Shown piece after piece: positions 25,811-38,420 of a stretch of DNA of 64,000 nucleotides (the first letter of the stretch is position 1; each line of letters opens with the position of its first letter). The DNA lies in the NCBI RefSeq assembly GCF_014898055.3, contig NW_023601433.1, positions 45,689,876 to 45,753,875 on the forward strand. Direction: 5' to 3'. The notes beneath the pieces were generated by a model. The model was not told where the DNA came from. It saw only the letters and a list, made by a program, of their open reading frames with translations, and did not search any database. The translations under genes and the position numbers were made by a program. This DNA comes from Talpa occidentalis. Its lineage: Eukaryota; Chordata; Mammalia; Eulipotyphla; Talpidae.

Positions 25811-27035
25811 ATAGTCCATGGAGCAGGCATCACCAAAAACATGTTAGAGATAGAATGGAATACCCAGCCTACGTCAGGCCCTGCATCTTCACAAGATACT
25901 CCCGATGACTCCATTGTTTGGCACTTGGGAAGTGCAACTTAACATCAGCCCAGCAGATACCATTAAACAAGAGTCTGGCTGCCCTAGGTCCCAGACAAGG
26001 ATGGGGAGACCAGGCCTTTTAGGAAGGGCCCACAGTGGCCAGGGAGGGGTGCTTGCAGGGGTGGGGCAGGCTTGAGGGTGCCCTCTAGCTCCGATTTCCT
26101 GCTTTCCCTGTGTCTGTCGGCTCTGGCCTCTTCTGGAACTGCAGTGATTCACCATGCCTTTGAGTTTTGGTGCTTTTGTCATTGCAGGATCATCTATCAG
26201 AGTTTGAAGTGGAATTTTAATCAAGGCAAAGCGAGGGGCTTCCCTTACTGCTTGGAAGGGCTGGTACATTCCTCACTCCTGCAGTGAAGTGGCATATATA
26301 CATAAACGCAGTTTTTAATACTCTATTTGAAATAACCAAACGTTCTCTTACTTGATACATAGTGTAATGTTGTAAATACTGCTTGGCAAGGAATATTAAA
26401 ATTTAGCGAACCATAAAGTGTTTTCTAATACATCTTCCTTGCGAAGGTTCCACAGATGATTAGAAAATAAATTCCCCTGTGTCCTTTATTGCTACCTGGC
26501 ATAAATCTTTGCCACTAAGTTTGGAGTGGGACAGTCTTGCTACTCAGTGAACAATAGTACACCCAATGGGCGAGGCTGTCCAGCATTAGCTGATGAAAGA
26601 TGAAGACTCTGTGATGTGCTGTGTGGCCACACACTGGAGGGCAACGCTCCTGTGCCTTTCTCAGGCATATGTGTGGGGAACCGAGAATTGTTGATAATTA
26701 AATTTTGCTGTTCACAAATGATAGAGTTCTCCTGTCTCCAGTGGAATTTATAGTCAGTTTACCAACATGACTCTTTGCTTTCATTGATCAGTAGCCTGGG
26801 GTGATGTCTTTCACTCGACTAACATTTATTTAGTACTTTTCTGGGGCATTTTGAGCTGGACACAGATGAATAACGGGAAGAGCCTCTGGCAGATGTAATG
26901 AGGTTAAGGATAGAGATTGGGGCAGTACTACCGAGGCCTGGGAGGGAATTCAACAAGTACTTGAGGACGTTGGCGGAGAGAAAACCTCAGCTGGCTTTGA
27001 AGGGTAAGCAAGTTAACTTCAAGAGGGAAAGTGAG

Positions 27036-27311
27036 GGGCCTCCCTGGTGGCACAAGGGGTTAAAACTCAACCTATGAAGCTCCTTGCAGCCACTGCAGCA
27101 CAAGTTTGATCCCTGGCCAGGGAACTACCCAAATAGCGCAGCAGACCTCTGCTGACTTGCCCGCTGCTCCCCTCAGCAGTGTATTTCAGTTAGTCTGCCT
27201 GTTCTGTTCCCCTGTCTGTCTCTGGTGAATCCTCTCACCCCCCTCCCCCACCTCTGGCCTGTTACCCCAGTTCTTGTATGCATAAATAAATAAATCTTAA
27301 AAAAAAAAAAA
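27036..27311 (+). mobile_element. SINE, Rhin-type, subfamily A
   Basis: Head ggcctccctggtggcacaag, B-box-like caagtttgatccctgg, tail gcataaataaataaatctt then 13 A. A short aagaggga string on both sides is a possible remnant of the target duplication. Confidence 0.88.
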
Positions 27312-27369
27312 GAGGGAATGGCATAAAACAAAGTCCCCAGAAACATGTATAGTAATGTGCTTTCTATTA

Positions 27370-27450
27370 TCAAAACTAGTTAAGTGATTTGCCGTAGGTC
27401 AACGCTAAATAGCAGCAGAGTTGGAGTTCTCCGATGCCAGGTGTGTCCTC
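27370..27450 (+). repeat. MIR fragment (weak)
   Basis: 'gttaagtgatttgccgtagg' followed by 'agcagcagagttggagtt' follows the order of the MIR 3' half. Short and diverged. Confidence 0.35.
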
Positions 27451-28089
27451 TATCTGTTTAAGGAACAAGGGAGAAGGGGAAACCTTTGGGGATTACCTGA
27501 TACAGCCCCTTAATCTTCTATTGCTGTGCTTTATAATTTAGTGCTTTGTTGTGCAGCATTTCATATTGGATCTTGTTCTGACTTTGTTTACAGGCCTAAT
27601 TTCTTTTGGAGCCTGTGATTATAAACATGCCAAGTCTATGGGAGGTGGAAAGACTAAGCAACCATCATCTCTTCACTGTGGGCAATTCAAATTCATCTTC
27701 CTGTCCAGGGAAAACTTGTTGACTATATAAGCCCAAACCTGTCCAGTCTTCTTTTCACGGAGGTTGTACTATGAGTTCAGAGAGATGAATCTGAGTTTAT
27801 TCTTTATGGAGGTGGTAGAGGTTATGTCACTAAGGTTACACTTGTAGAACAGGTGACACCTGCTGGTTCAGTGTTTCTTGGGTGAAAATGCTACAGGAGC
27901 GTGTGGGTGTCCCAACCACTTAGAGTGGGCTTTGGAAAAGTGTCAGCTGCCTGCCTGATGCCTTTGTTCTCACCCGCTGGAATAAGGCTATTACCTTTCC
28001 ACCTCACTTCTTCGGCTGCCGGTCAACTTAGGACAGGTCCCTAGAAACTGCCTTTCCTCGCTGGTTCTGCTCCCTGGGGAACGTGTGCA

Positions 28090-28330
28090 GACAAGCTTAA
28101 TATCCACAGAATGTTGAGCAAACACTTTTATTAAGTACATGGACAAAGTGACATCAGCAAGATGAAAGTATGCAATAACAGTGGATAAAGAAGAGCTACA
28201 GTTCTAGAGAGGAGAGGATAAGGGCAAATGCCAACTCGAGCAGCCAGCATTGCTGATCTTAAGCAGAAGCTCAAAGACGCTCTCTCCCCGCTTCCCATTC
28301 CATCTCCAAGACACAAATTCTAAGGAAAGT
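28090..28330 (-). repeat. Possible LTR-like or transcript 3' end with AATAAA
   Basis: On the minus strand a pyrimidine-rich segment leads to ttaataaaagtgtttgctc (signal near 28130), followed by a T/G-rich stretch. This arrangement is typical of retroviral LTR R regions but also of any polyadenylated transcript end. I cannot name a family. Confidence 0.25.
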
Positions 28331-28423
28331 CAGTGACGTAGACAGCCTGAGCACCACAAAACCATTGTTACTGGGAAGGTGATTTGGTGGGAGGAACACT
28401 TGTATTAGAAATAGATGTGGTTA

Positions 28424-28658
28424 GGGGCCTCCCTGGTGGTGCAAGGGGTTAAGCACCACACTATGAAGCCATCCAAAGCCTCTGCAGCACGAGTTTGATT
28501 CCCAGCCCACCTGTCTCTCCCGCTGCTCCCCTCAGCAGTGTATTTCAGTTAGTCTGCCTGTTCTGTTCCCTACTCTGTCTGGTGAATCCTCTCACCTTCC
28601 AGACCTCTGGCCTGTACCCCAGCTCTTGTATGCATAAATAAATAAATCTTAAAAAAAA
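28424..28658 (+). mobile_element. SINE, Rhin-type, subfamily A, internally shortened
   Basis: The head is ggggcctccctggtggtgc. About 35 bp after the B box are missing (gattcccagccc joined to acctgtctctcccgctg). Its target duplication agaaatagatgtggtta is at 28407-28423. The downstream copy (28954-28970, acatgg instead of atgtgg) is now split off by the next SINE, which inserted within it. Confidence 0.88.
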
Positions 28659-28666
28659 AGAAATAG

Positions 28667-28953
28667 AGGGCCTCCCCGGTGGTGCAGCAGTTGAGCGCTG
28701 GGTTGCGAAGCTGCCCGCAGCCTCTGCAGAGCCGGTTCGATCCTCGGCTGCTCCCCGGCCACCAGAGGAGGGTCCCACATGGCACGCAGACCTCTCCTGC
28801 CGCCCGCTGCTCCCCTCAGCAGTGTACTTTGGTCCTTCTGCCTGTTCTGCTCCCTGCTCTGGCTCTGGTGAATTCTCTCACCCTCCCGTGCTTCTGGCTG
28901 TACCCAGTGCTAGTATAAATAAATAAATAAAATAAAATAAAAAATCTTTAAAA
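28667..28953 (+). mobile_element. SINE, Rhin-type, subfamily B, near consensus
   Basis: A well-preserved B copy. The head is gggcctccccggtggtgcag, the A box around tggtgcagcag, the B box ggttcgatcct, then ctccccggccaccagagg and agggtcccacatggcacgc, ctggctgtacccagtgctag and an A tail with AATAAATAAA and AATAAAATAA. It duplicates agaaatag (28659-28666 and 28954-28961), which is part of the older SINE's own target duplication, so it is nested and younger. Confidence 0.9.
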
Positions 28954-29740
28954 AGAAATAGACATGGTTAAAGCACAGTCACCACATGGTCTGTTCTGTA
29001 GGAGGGCACAGCCTGAGAAAGGGGCAAGATGGACCTTAGTTCACCTCAGTTCTGGGACTTAGGGACAAAAGCACCTCCTCCTCCATGCCCTTTCTTTTCC
29101 TCTTGCCTTCAGGATGATAAGCTGCCAGAGGGGCTCCAGTTTTCGAAAGGGTGAAAGGGAGGACGATTTAAAATGATCTTCAGAGCATCATTTGCGTTAG
29201 AGACAAGAAAATTCCTAAGTCCTAGGATGGTATGAAAGGCAAGGGGATCTGAGGGTGAAGGGCAGATTAGTGATACTGCCCACTTATCAGGTGCCCCTAA
29301 GTGTAGATGTCTTAGGAATCTACATAGAGATGAGTTGGGAGATGAGGAGGATGCTTGCCCACAAGACTCAACTTGCAGTTACTGTATGTCACCAACACCT
29401 GGCTGCCAGCGATACTCCCCTGGACGCTGGTCCTTGGTGTGTATGATCTGATTGCCCTTCTGGCAGAAACACCAGAGAAGGCAGGTAATGATTAAACTCA
29501 GTGCCCCTGCAGTCATATGCCATGTAACTTCTCTCAAGAAGCTTCTATCAGTCACACCCTAAAGGACTGCCTCCAAAATCAATAAATAGCTGTTCAGGCT
29601 TATCCACCCTCATCAAGGCATTTCCACTGTGCTGGGGCCTCAGATTGGACAGGCTGACATAAGACCTGGAAGCTGCAATTTATCTCCCCCTGCTGCAGAA
29701 TAAAGGATAGAAGTATTGGGGTTCAGATGATGAGGTTTGG

Positions 29741-30855
29741 TGTGTGGGGTTCTTGGGCCCCTCTGAGAAAGAATTCAGCAGATGATCCTATTCATCAGCA
29801 CACAGGAAGAAAAGAGAACAGGAAAGAGACGCCTGCATAGACATAGGCGGGCAGGAGAGTGGCATTTTGCTAGAGCAAGGGGTGTTCTTTGATGGAATTA
29901 TTGTGGAAATTATCGCCTTGTGGTTAGTTGGGGTTGGTCTGCCTCCACCTCTAGCTGATAATCTTTTCTGACTCAATTGGGTTTAGTTTAGGATTCATTC
30001 ATCATCCTTATCCCAACCTCTGGTGTTTGTCTTTGTAAGACCGTTCATCCTAAATTTTTCTTCTTGCAGCTTCCATCGGAAGCATACCCCACTTTCATAG
30101 ACATGTACCTGGGCGTATACAATTACTGACTTTAAATGGAGTGATATGGTTTATAGACCGTGCTTTTTCCAAAAACTATTTAAGGTGGCTTTATAAACAT
30201 TCACACAACGCAATGAACTGCAATTTTCTAAGAAGTGGATTTAGAAATCAGCAAATAGGGATTATAAGGGCAAGACAGAGACACTGCCACCAGATGTCAA
30301 ATCAGCGCAGGAAGCATCTGCTGTGAGAAAAGACAAGTTTTATCTGCTTGCAGAACACAAATGTGGCAGATTTTACTTGGAGCTCAATTTAAGGGCATGC
30401 ATAGATAGTGAATGCTCAGCTCTAGGGCAGGTATTTGTCTTGGTATTTTCCTGCCATATGTGTACAAGCAAGGTGAAGGGTAAAGAAAATGTCAGGCTTT
30501 TCTGCCCTTCCGCCATCAGGATAGATGATGGATCCTTGTCCTGAATGCATGCCTGATGGCGGGCACCTGGAATAGGGTGTGGGCAAATGTAGATGGGATT
30601 CACCTGGGCTGAGACTGGGCTTTTAAGGGCGGCGTCACGGGGACGCCAGAAACTGAGAAAGAAGCCGATGAGAGAAGCAAAGAAGCAGAAGCAGAGAACG
30701 CCAGAGAGCCCAAATAGAGTGAGGATTTGCTGGGGGCTGGGAGGACTGCCAGCCTCCCAGCCCCCCAGCACCCCTGCCTGCCATATGCCTGGTGGACCCC
30801 AATAAAAACCTGCAAAACCACTGAGGACGCTGACTCCTCCTTTACCTGGTCTGCA
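29741..30855 (+). mobile_element. LTR-like retroviral relic (possible solo LTR)
   Basis: The segment begins tgtgtggggttcttgggccc. Near the end it has a promoter-like gggcttttaagggcggcg (about 30618) followed by a canonical AATAAA at 30801-30806, and it can be closed with ctgca at 30855. This U3-R-U5-like order suggests an endogenous retrovirus LTR. No gag, pol or env reading frame is present nearby and no target duplication is convincing, so the family and ends are uncertain. Confidence 0.4.
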
Positions 30856-31218
30856 TGGGATCAGAAAACCTGCACTCTGTCCTGTCCTGCCTTATACAAG
30901 GTGACTTCTGGAAAATATGAGGAAGTGTTAGAATGACATTCTTCAAATGTTGCCAGGCACTCTTAAGGGTCACATGTTATGGACAGTGTCACACATACCC
31001 ATCCTAGAGCTTTGGCACCAGTAGTTCCAAGAACCAACCGGTCTCCATGTCTCCAGGTGCCCCTCAGAAGCTCTTTGTAGTGCCCTGAAATCTGCCTCCT
31101 TGTGATGTCAGTGAAATTAGAGATAAAGGGTTGTTTCCCAGGAGAGCCCTTCTTAGTTTGGGAGGTGTGTATACATGTGGTGGTGGTTGGAAGTGGGCTG
31201 TTATTAGTCAAATGATTT

Positions 31219-31635
31219 TGTGGTGGGCTGAATTATCACCCCTCAGAGATATAATCTCCAGACTTGAACACTACCTTAATGGGGAAAAGGCCTTCACAGA
31301 CATGATTAAGTTAGAGTTCTTGAGATCACTGGATTAGCCTGGATTACCCAGGTGGGGTCTGAATGCGATCACCAATGTCATTCAAAGAGAGGCAAAGGCC
31401 TCTCCACACATATGGAGGAAGTGATGTGATGATGGAGGAGAGACTGGGGTGGTGTGGAACAAGCCACGGAATGGCAGCAGCCACCAAAAGCTGGAGAAGC
31501 AAGGGATGGATTCTCCCCTGGCCTCTGGAGGGAGTATGGAGCTCAGACACCTTCATCTGGGCCCAGTGAAATGCATTCTAGACCTCTTACCTCCAGAATT
31601 GTGAGAAATTAATAAATTGGTTGTTTTCAGCCACA
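31219..31635 (+). mobile_element. MLT1-like solo LTR (ERVL-MaLR)
   Basis: Starts TGTGGTGGGCTGAATTAT and ends CAGCCACA, so TG...CA. It contains the MaLR order of motifs: 'cccctcagagatataatctcc', then a 'catgattaagttag' block, then 'ttacctccagaattgtgag', then 'ttaataaattggttgttttcagccaca' with the AATAAA. It is an ancient solo LTR with no internal sequence. Confidence 0.75.
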
Positions 31636-31761
31636 GGAATGAATACAGATTTTCAGGCAGTTTTATGGTCTTCCCCCTTCAGCTACTTAGTTATCCATGT
31701 CAGGATGGGACGTTATAATTCCATCTGTGGGCTATTAACACTGTGGGTTAATGCTCCCGCC

Positions 31762-31988
31762 TTTTAAAAAAGATTTATTTATTTACTTAACTTGCGGTGT
31801 AGGCCGGAGTTGCAGGGGGGCTGGGGTAGGGGAGTGAGAGGATTCACTAGTGACAAAGTGGGGAACAGAACAAGCAGATTTATTGAAATTCACTGCTAAG
31901 GGGAGCAATGGGTGAGACGGGAGAGGTCTGCTGCACCATGTGTGGGTCAGCTACTGATACTTAACCCCTATGCCACCAGGGAAGCCCT
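31762..31988 (-). mobile_element. SINE, Rhin-type, subfamily A, shortened
   Basis: Reverse copy with tail aaaaaagatttatttattt at the left and head gccaccagggaagccc at the right. The B-box region is truncated ('gtgggtcagctactgatacttaacccc'), so it lacks a working internal promoter. Confidence 0.85.
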
Positions 31989-32514
31989 GTGTTAACCCTT
32001 TCAACACACTGAGGATACACTTCCTGATGGCTCTTAGCATCAACAGGCACTTTCTAGAATTATGAGTTAGTTATCATAATGTCCTTAACACAACAGGACC
32101 CGGCAGAAATTGAATGTTAAATAGGAATAAAGAAATAGAGCCCTGTTTGGTGTACTAAGGTTCTTGCTGTTATGCCTTTTTGTCTCTTCAAGAATCAAAG
32201 ACCATTTCAAATTTAGTCCTGGGGTAATTTTTTCTTTCAAAATATATTTCCAATTTTATAAGAAGAGGTTTTAGTTAGATGTTAGATATCAGAAAGATAC
32301 AACACAACTTTTCAGGACCATGACTGTGGGAAGAATTCAGTAAATGCTCATTTTTTTTTTTTCCTAGAGCTTGGAGAATTTTTTCTATGGTTCCCTGGAA
32401 GTGCTTATATTAATCTGGGTCTAGTCTTTTGAGTTCCTTATTTAAAATCTCTTGTTCTCTATTCCTAATTGTATTTGAAAGACGGTTAATTTCCTTATCC
32501 AGGGATCCTCCATT

Positions 32515-32605
32515 GGACTAGATGTGGAGGCGGAGATTTTAGTCCCAGTTCTGTCACCATCTGCTTGTGTGACCTTGAGCAAAACACTTATCTATTCTAA
32601 GCTTC
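32515..32605 (-). repeat. MIR fragment
   Basis: 'gagattttagtcccagttctgtcacc' and 'cttgtgtgaccttgagcaa' are a clear reverse-orientation MIR core. Confidence 0.6.
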
Positions 32606-33586
32606 CTGTTTTTTATATACAAGACTTATTAAGAATTTTTAACTTTTCCAGTTGCTTATCTTATAAATATCTTTAAAGATGCCCTTTCTTTGGCTTTTAT
32701 ATACACCTCCATGTTTTCCTCCCAAACGAGTTCAAAGGGCTTCACACTTCAATAGAAAATCTCTTAACAAAACACTTGTCTATTTTCTATGTGCCTTACT
32801 GGTCTGTACTGTGCTCTCATAAATTGAGTACTTTCTCTTTGGTTTTTGGCTTGTTGAAAACTCCAGAGCCAGCTGGAGTGGGGTGATCACTGTGGGGTGA
32901 TCCATGCTTGTGATTTTCAGGCAAGTCTTCTAGGGGGGCTTGAGTGCAAGTGCTTGTCAATAAAGGTGGCGATACCAAAAAGTGATTTAATTTTTATACT
33001 TTCAGCTACATTTTTCTATAAATAGCCTTCTTTGTTGTTAGATCATGCCTCAATATTTTCTATGCCTTGGAAAGCATAAACCTCATTTTAAAGCACTGAG
33101 CACCATCACTATCTTGCTAGTGTTAACAGTAGTTCTCTCATCTTAGCAATCATATGTAAATCAACTTTAAAAAAGTCACCAAAATTTAACAACTGCAAAA
33201 TCTATGTGGTTTCACTGTACAATTCTGTCAATAGTTTCGTCTTTGAAACTTTTCATTAAAAAAAAAAATTGAAAAAATGGCAGGGCCAAAAAAAGAGGTA
33301 AGATGGAGTCCCTGGGCTGGACAGAGGGGGAGGGAGAACTAGTCTCTCTCTCCTAGTGTACCTCGTGGCCACTTAACAGGCAGCCTCTGTTTTCTTCTAG
33401 AATCTTACACTTTCTCTTTACACTCTGAAGAGTAGTGCAAAAACACTGAAGGGAGTCTAAGATGAGAGCAGGAGGGTTTCCTTCGTGGTTCTCTATACAC
33501 ACGCCACAGCCTGACTCACTACCACTCACAGACAACTCACTGATACCCAGGAAGCATTTCCAGTTGTTTTTTTTTTTTTTTAAAAG

Positions 33587-33857
33587 ATTATTATTATTTT
33601 TTTAAAGATTTATTTTCTTTATACAAGAGCCGGGTACAGGCCAGATGCGCAAGAAGGTGAGAGGATTCACCAGAGACAGAGTGGGGAACAGGCAGACTGA
33701 CGAAATACACTGCTGAGGGGAGCAGTGGGCGAGACAGGAGAGGTCTGCTCGCCATGTGGGGTTGCTCCGAGGCCAGCGGGGATTGAACCGACACCACAGA
33801 GGCTGCGGACCGATTCAGAGCGCTGCGCTCAACCATCTGCACCACCAAGGAGGCCCC
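33587..33857 (-). mobile_element. SINE, Rhin-type, intermediate subfamily
   Basis: Reverse copy with head (reverse of ggcctccttggtggtgcag) at the right. The body shares the 'gctctgaatcggtccgcag' stem and 'cgcatctggcctgtacccgg' 3' part, between subfamilies A and B. A second A/T-rich stretch to its left (about 33567-33586) suggests an extended tail. Confidence 0.85.
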
Positions 33858-34504
33858 TTTTGTTTTTTTTAAAGATTATTGACTACCTATATGGTGCTCA
33901 AGATAGACTGAGGATGTACTGAGTGTGAATTTATAAACGGGTGATGTGGTTCTCTTCATTTGTCAGCAGACTGAAGATTTGAAGTTATGACTGATGTGTT
34001 TTTTGTCATTTTCTCTAACACTTGTTTTGTTCACTCCCTCTGGTTGCATGTCATCCAACATGTTTTCCCTCTTTTTAATATTTATGGCTCCATCTGGTGG
34101 TCAACAGTCCCCTCCATCCTGTGGCTAGTCTGTGACGTTACCCCAGTTGGTTTTGTTCCTGTGTTGGTTTGACAGTCTTTGTGATAAATTACAATTCACA
34201 GGACCTTTATGTAACTTCCTAGTACAACTTTTAAAATTCCCATTGGCCACCCTGCACCTAGATGTACTGTATACTTCCAGTAACTGCACACATATTACAC
34301 GTTCTCTACCCCGCTGGACTTCGCCAGCCTTCTACCAGAGACACTGGGAAGTTCTTTTATTTTCTCTTTCCCCTGGGTAGGTCTTGACTCCTGAGACTTG
34401 ATTAGATGTTCCAACTCTGTTTCCCTAGGCCTTAGACTGGCCCCTTTACTGTTCTTGTCACCCTATACTGCAATTACCTACTCATTTCTAAATCTATTAC
34501 AATT

Positions 34505-34615
34505 TAGTAAACTTTCAGAGGGTCATGTCTTATTCACCACTTTATGCAGTTTCTGATATAGAAAAAGTAGGTGCTTAGTAATTATCTGGTATAAATAATG
34601 AATGAATGAACAAAT
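34505..34615 (+). repeat. L2 LINE 3' terminus
   Basis: 'gggtcatgtcttattcacc' leading to 'gtaggtgcttagtaattat' and 'aatgaatgaatgaac' is the end of an L2 element. Ancient. Confidence 0.6.
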
Positions 34616-34649
34616 GAAACAGGGTGAGAAAAAAGGGATATTTTATCTT

Positions 34650-34921
34650 TTTTTTTTTAAAGATTTATTTATTTATGCATACAAGAACTGGGGTACAGGC
34701 CAGAGGTGCAGGGGGTGAGAGGATTCACCAGAGACAGACTGGGGAACAGAACAGGCACACTGACTGAAATACACTGCTGAGGGGAGCAGTGGGGCAAGAC
34801 AGGAGAGGTTTGCTGTGCCATGTCGGTAGCTCCCTGGACGGCCTGGGATTGAACTCATGCTGCAGAGGCTGCAGACAGCTTCACAGTGCTGTGCTTAACC
34901 TCTTGTGCCACCAGGAAGGCC
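34650..34921 (-). mobile_element. SINE, Rhin-type, subfamily A
   Basis: Reverse copy: tail ttttttttttaaagatttatttatttatgc at the left, head gccaccaggaaggccc at the right. Target duplication not clear (attttatct / attatct at the borders). Confidence 0.88.
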
Positions 34922-35020
34922 CATTATCTATTTTTTAATAAAGGCTTTATGGAGTAACAATTCACTCCTGTAAGGGAACAATTTAGTGGCTTTTAGTTAT
35001 TTCTGGATCAGCTTATTTTA

Positions 35021-35306
35021 TTTATTTTTTTTAAAAAAGATTTATTTATTTATTTATACAAGCACTGGGTACAGTCAGAAGCGCAGGAGGGTGAGAGGAT
35101 TCACCAGAACCAGAGCGGGGAGCAGAGGAGGCAGAAGGACCAAAGTACACTGCTGAGGGGAGCAGCAGGCGGCAGGAGAGGTCTGCGCGCCATGTGGGAC
35201 CCTCCTCTGGTGGCCGGGGAGCAGCCGGGGATCGAACCGGCTCTGCAGAGGCTGCAGGTAGCTTTGCAACCCAGCGCTCAACCGCTGCGCCACCGGGGAG
35301 GCCTCA
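35021..35306 (-). mobile_element. SINE, Rhin-type, subfamily B, near consensus
   Basis: Reverse copy with complete B features (agcactgggtacagtcagaag at the 3' end, ggatcgaaccggctctgcag over the B box, gcgccaccggggaggcc head). Target duplications gatcagcttatttta (35006-35020) and gatcagcctatttta (35307-35321) differ at one base. Confidence 0.9.
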
Positions 35307-38300
35307 GATCAGCCTATTTTAAAGAATAGCTGTAAGAGAGGGAAGATACTGAATTGAAAGTTTATAAAAGCTGAGATTATTTTGACTTTACTAAGAGAAA
35401 AGTGTTCCAATTGTTGTAGGAAAACAACATATTATTTAAAATACATTATTTGAAGTCAATAACTTAACATTTAAATTAAAAGCTATACAAAGGTCAAAGG
35501 AATAAAACACATCTTTATTATGTGTGAATCTAAATTCATGTTCCTCTTTCAATTCAAATGACTGAAGTTGCTAATATATAAATATTCACTTGTGGCATAT
35601 ACCACTCCCTGTGTTTGAGCAACATTCCCTGTGTTTGTGCAAGTGTTTCTGTAAGTGAATGTGTGTACCTGTATATGGTATCGTTGTTTCTTGCATGGGC
35701 GTGAGGGAATGGGTGGGCAGGAGTGGTAGGTTGGGGTTTCCAATGCCATAACCATTGCTTTCTTTTTCAGGAAGAGTATCCAAATCTTTGCTTCATTCTG
35801 CCCAACAGCAATGAGGAACTTGGTTTATATTTTGTCTTCTCTTTTTTGGGTACAGCTGGTCATGCCACAGGTAGTAAAGAATAAAACTGTGGACAATAAA
35901 AGATATGGCACATTAGAATGGCACATTGTGCTGAGAATCAAATCAACACACACTTATTAGGGCAGGCCCCGTATGATGGAAGACACAGAGTAGTCTCAGG
36001 CCTGGTTTCTCTTGGCAGCAAACTTTTGACCAGATTGGGAGAGTCAGGCATTTGAAGCACAAGGGGATGTTAATATAAGACACAGACAAGCATAAAAATA
36101 TGAGATAAAATGAAGGAGGAGAATGGTTTTCAAATGGCTGCTCGATAGATGACTTTGTTTTTGTAATCAGAAATGATTAAGGGAGAGCCTGACCATAGAA
36201 GCACTTCTGAAGATGGGGCAAAGTATCGGGCACAGGACTGTCTGGAAGGTCCTAGACACATGACTTCTGTGGCTGAGCTGGCACTGGGAGGTCAACAGAA
36301 GTAGTGAACACTACAGACAAGTTTTTGGAAAGTCTTCATTCCATGGAGGAGGAAAGGTGAGTGTGTCTAATTAAGAGGGGGAGGGTAAAGAAGCTCCAGG
36401 CTGGGGAGAGCATAAAACATGAGATGAGGAGAGGGTTATAGTCAAGAATGTGGGTAGGAACATGCCTATGAGGAAAAAACTAGGGCCACAAGACAGAGGA
36501 CCACATAAACTCTTAGGGACAGTTAAAGGATGTTCCCAGGAAGAGACTAGAAACTACTGTGTCAGCAATAACAGTGAAAAATCGGAAGGGACATCAGAAA
36601 TGGCACTTTATGAAGATCTACAGGGCAACATGGGCTGTAGGCTGGTGGGGAGTTATTATAAGCATTTAGGCAGGGGACAACGAAAGCTGAGCTGGGGTCT
36701 GAGTGAGAAGATGAGTGGGGACTTTCCAGAGAAAGGTGACAGAAGGGGTTTCTGTTTGGGTGGGTAGCGGGGGATGATAGTGAGTTCAGTTTCCAAGGTG
36801 CTGCAGGGTAGTGGAAGGGCACATGGGACCAGCGGGGCAAGAGCTGGAGCTATGGGATCTGGAAGGAACAAGTCATGAGAGAGCAGTCCCAGTGGTGGCA
36901 CTGCTGCACCTGAATGTTTATGCAGCAAGAGAAGGAAGAGGGTTGAGGATGATCCCTGGAACAGATGGAGAAATCAGTGAAGAAAGACCCAGCAGACAGG
37001 TAATAGGTGGTGTGTTTCAGAAGTGGGGATCTGAGTGACCAAGTGGGGGAATGGAGCAGAGATAGGGAGATAGAGGGCTCTGAGAATTTGGCAAATGGCT
37101 GTTCTCTTGATTTTTTTTTAAGAGTGCAGATTCAAAAAACTATGAGAGATTATGTTTTACAAAAAGAAAAAGTCTTGGGGAAATAGGCCAAGGTCAACTG
37201 TTCTAGAATAAAGAGCTGAGCGTGTATGATGGCACAGGGGAAGAGATACTCTAGAGGAGACAGGATAAAGAAGAGACAGTGTCTTTGAACCTGGAAAGGA
37301 AAAGGCTTAACTGAGTGGGAAGGGAGGCTGAAGAGAGGTAGAGAAGGTTTAGAGGTGCCATCAATAAGAAGTATGTATAAGTGAGGAAGCAGTGGCCAGG
37401 ACTACACCTCAGCTTTCCCTCATGTGCTCAGACAAGCCTGTTTCCTTCTCTGTGTTTTCCTCACCACCTACATCCACTCACACCCCAGCTGAGCCTTCCA
37501 GAGTTGGCTCCAGGATCCTACATCCTAATATAGGCTGCAGGGAGAGATGGGCTGCGATTCAGAAACTGACTGTAACCAGAGGGAGGACATTTACAGTTTG
37601 GAAACTGTTCCAGAAAGGAAACTGAACACAACTCTGAGATAGTAGGGAGGAGAGGGGAAAGAAGACAGATGATCATAGGTGTTCTGAAATGAAAAGGGAG
37701 GAAGATCAAAGAATTTTAAGTCTTAATTCTTAGCTAAGTGAGAGCAGACATAGGAGTAAGGAGCATGAAGACCGCAGAATAGCAGCTTTACGATGATTTG
37801 ATGGAAGAGGTAATGGCAGACAGAAGGAACACAGAGGTCCAGTGGTGGTTTTGTGCAAATGCAGGATGGCCTGCACCAGCAACGCTTGCCATGCTTGATG
37901 GAGGACACAGATGGTGAGGCTCACCAAACAGATCTAATGAGGCATGTCTGGTAGGTAGGGAGGAAGCTGATGGATGTCAAAGGACTGATGAAGAGTAACA
38001 GCTGCCTACAGCTTCCAAGTGTGTTTAGAAGAGTGGCGTGAGAAAACTTAAGAGGCAAGGAACTAGAGCTAAAAAAATCAATAAAAGCAGGGATGGTGGA
38101 AGGGAGGGGGGAGAATGGTTGAAAAGGGTAGGAGACAATTGTTAGTGGGACAGACTTCAGTAGGAGTGAGTTGGTAAGGAGGTGTTAGGGAAACTATGAG
38201 ACAAGCAACAAAAACATTGATGTTGCTCACATGTGGATGACAAAAGAATTAAAGTGAAGGGTCCCGGGAGACATGTCCTTGAGGGAGATGGAAGTGACCT

Positions 38301-38420
38301 AGAAGCAATGAGATGTCAGGTAATGGGTATGGATAGCTCCTATTTGTTTTACCATGACATCTGTCCAATTTGAGGACACTTTGTCCAAATGCATGGGCAC
38401 TAAGATGCTTTTGTACCTAT

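Larger units (their letters stand above)
24721..38420. other. Convergent intergenic region FAM89A / ARV1
   Basis: The 3' ends of FAM89A (+) and ARV1 (-) face each other across about 13.7 kb. Named elements are listed separately. ARV1's 3'UTR must occupy the right part, but I found no clear AATAAA on the minus strand close to the stop. 36440-37060 is purine-rich and faintly resembles inverted L2. I recognise nothing in 25820-27000, 27330-28090, 28980-29730, 32000-33560 apart from a MIR, 33880-34500, or 35330-36440. No coding exon was identified. Confidence 0.6.

Noticed and set aside
28667..28953. tRNA gene suggested by A- and B-box motifs in SINE heads
   Set aside because: The motifs belong to tRNA-derived SINEs. 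There is no cloverleaf with an acceptor stem, and each copy has a SINE body and A tail.
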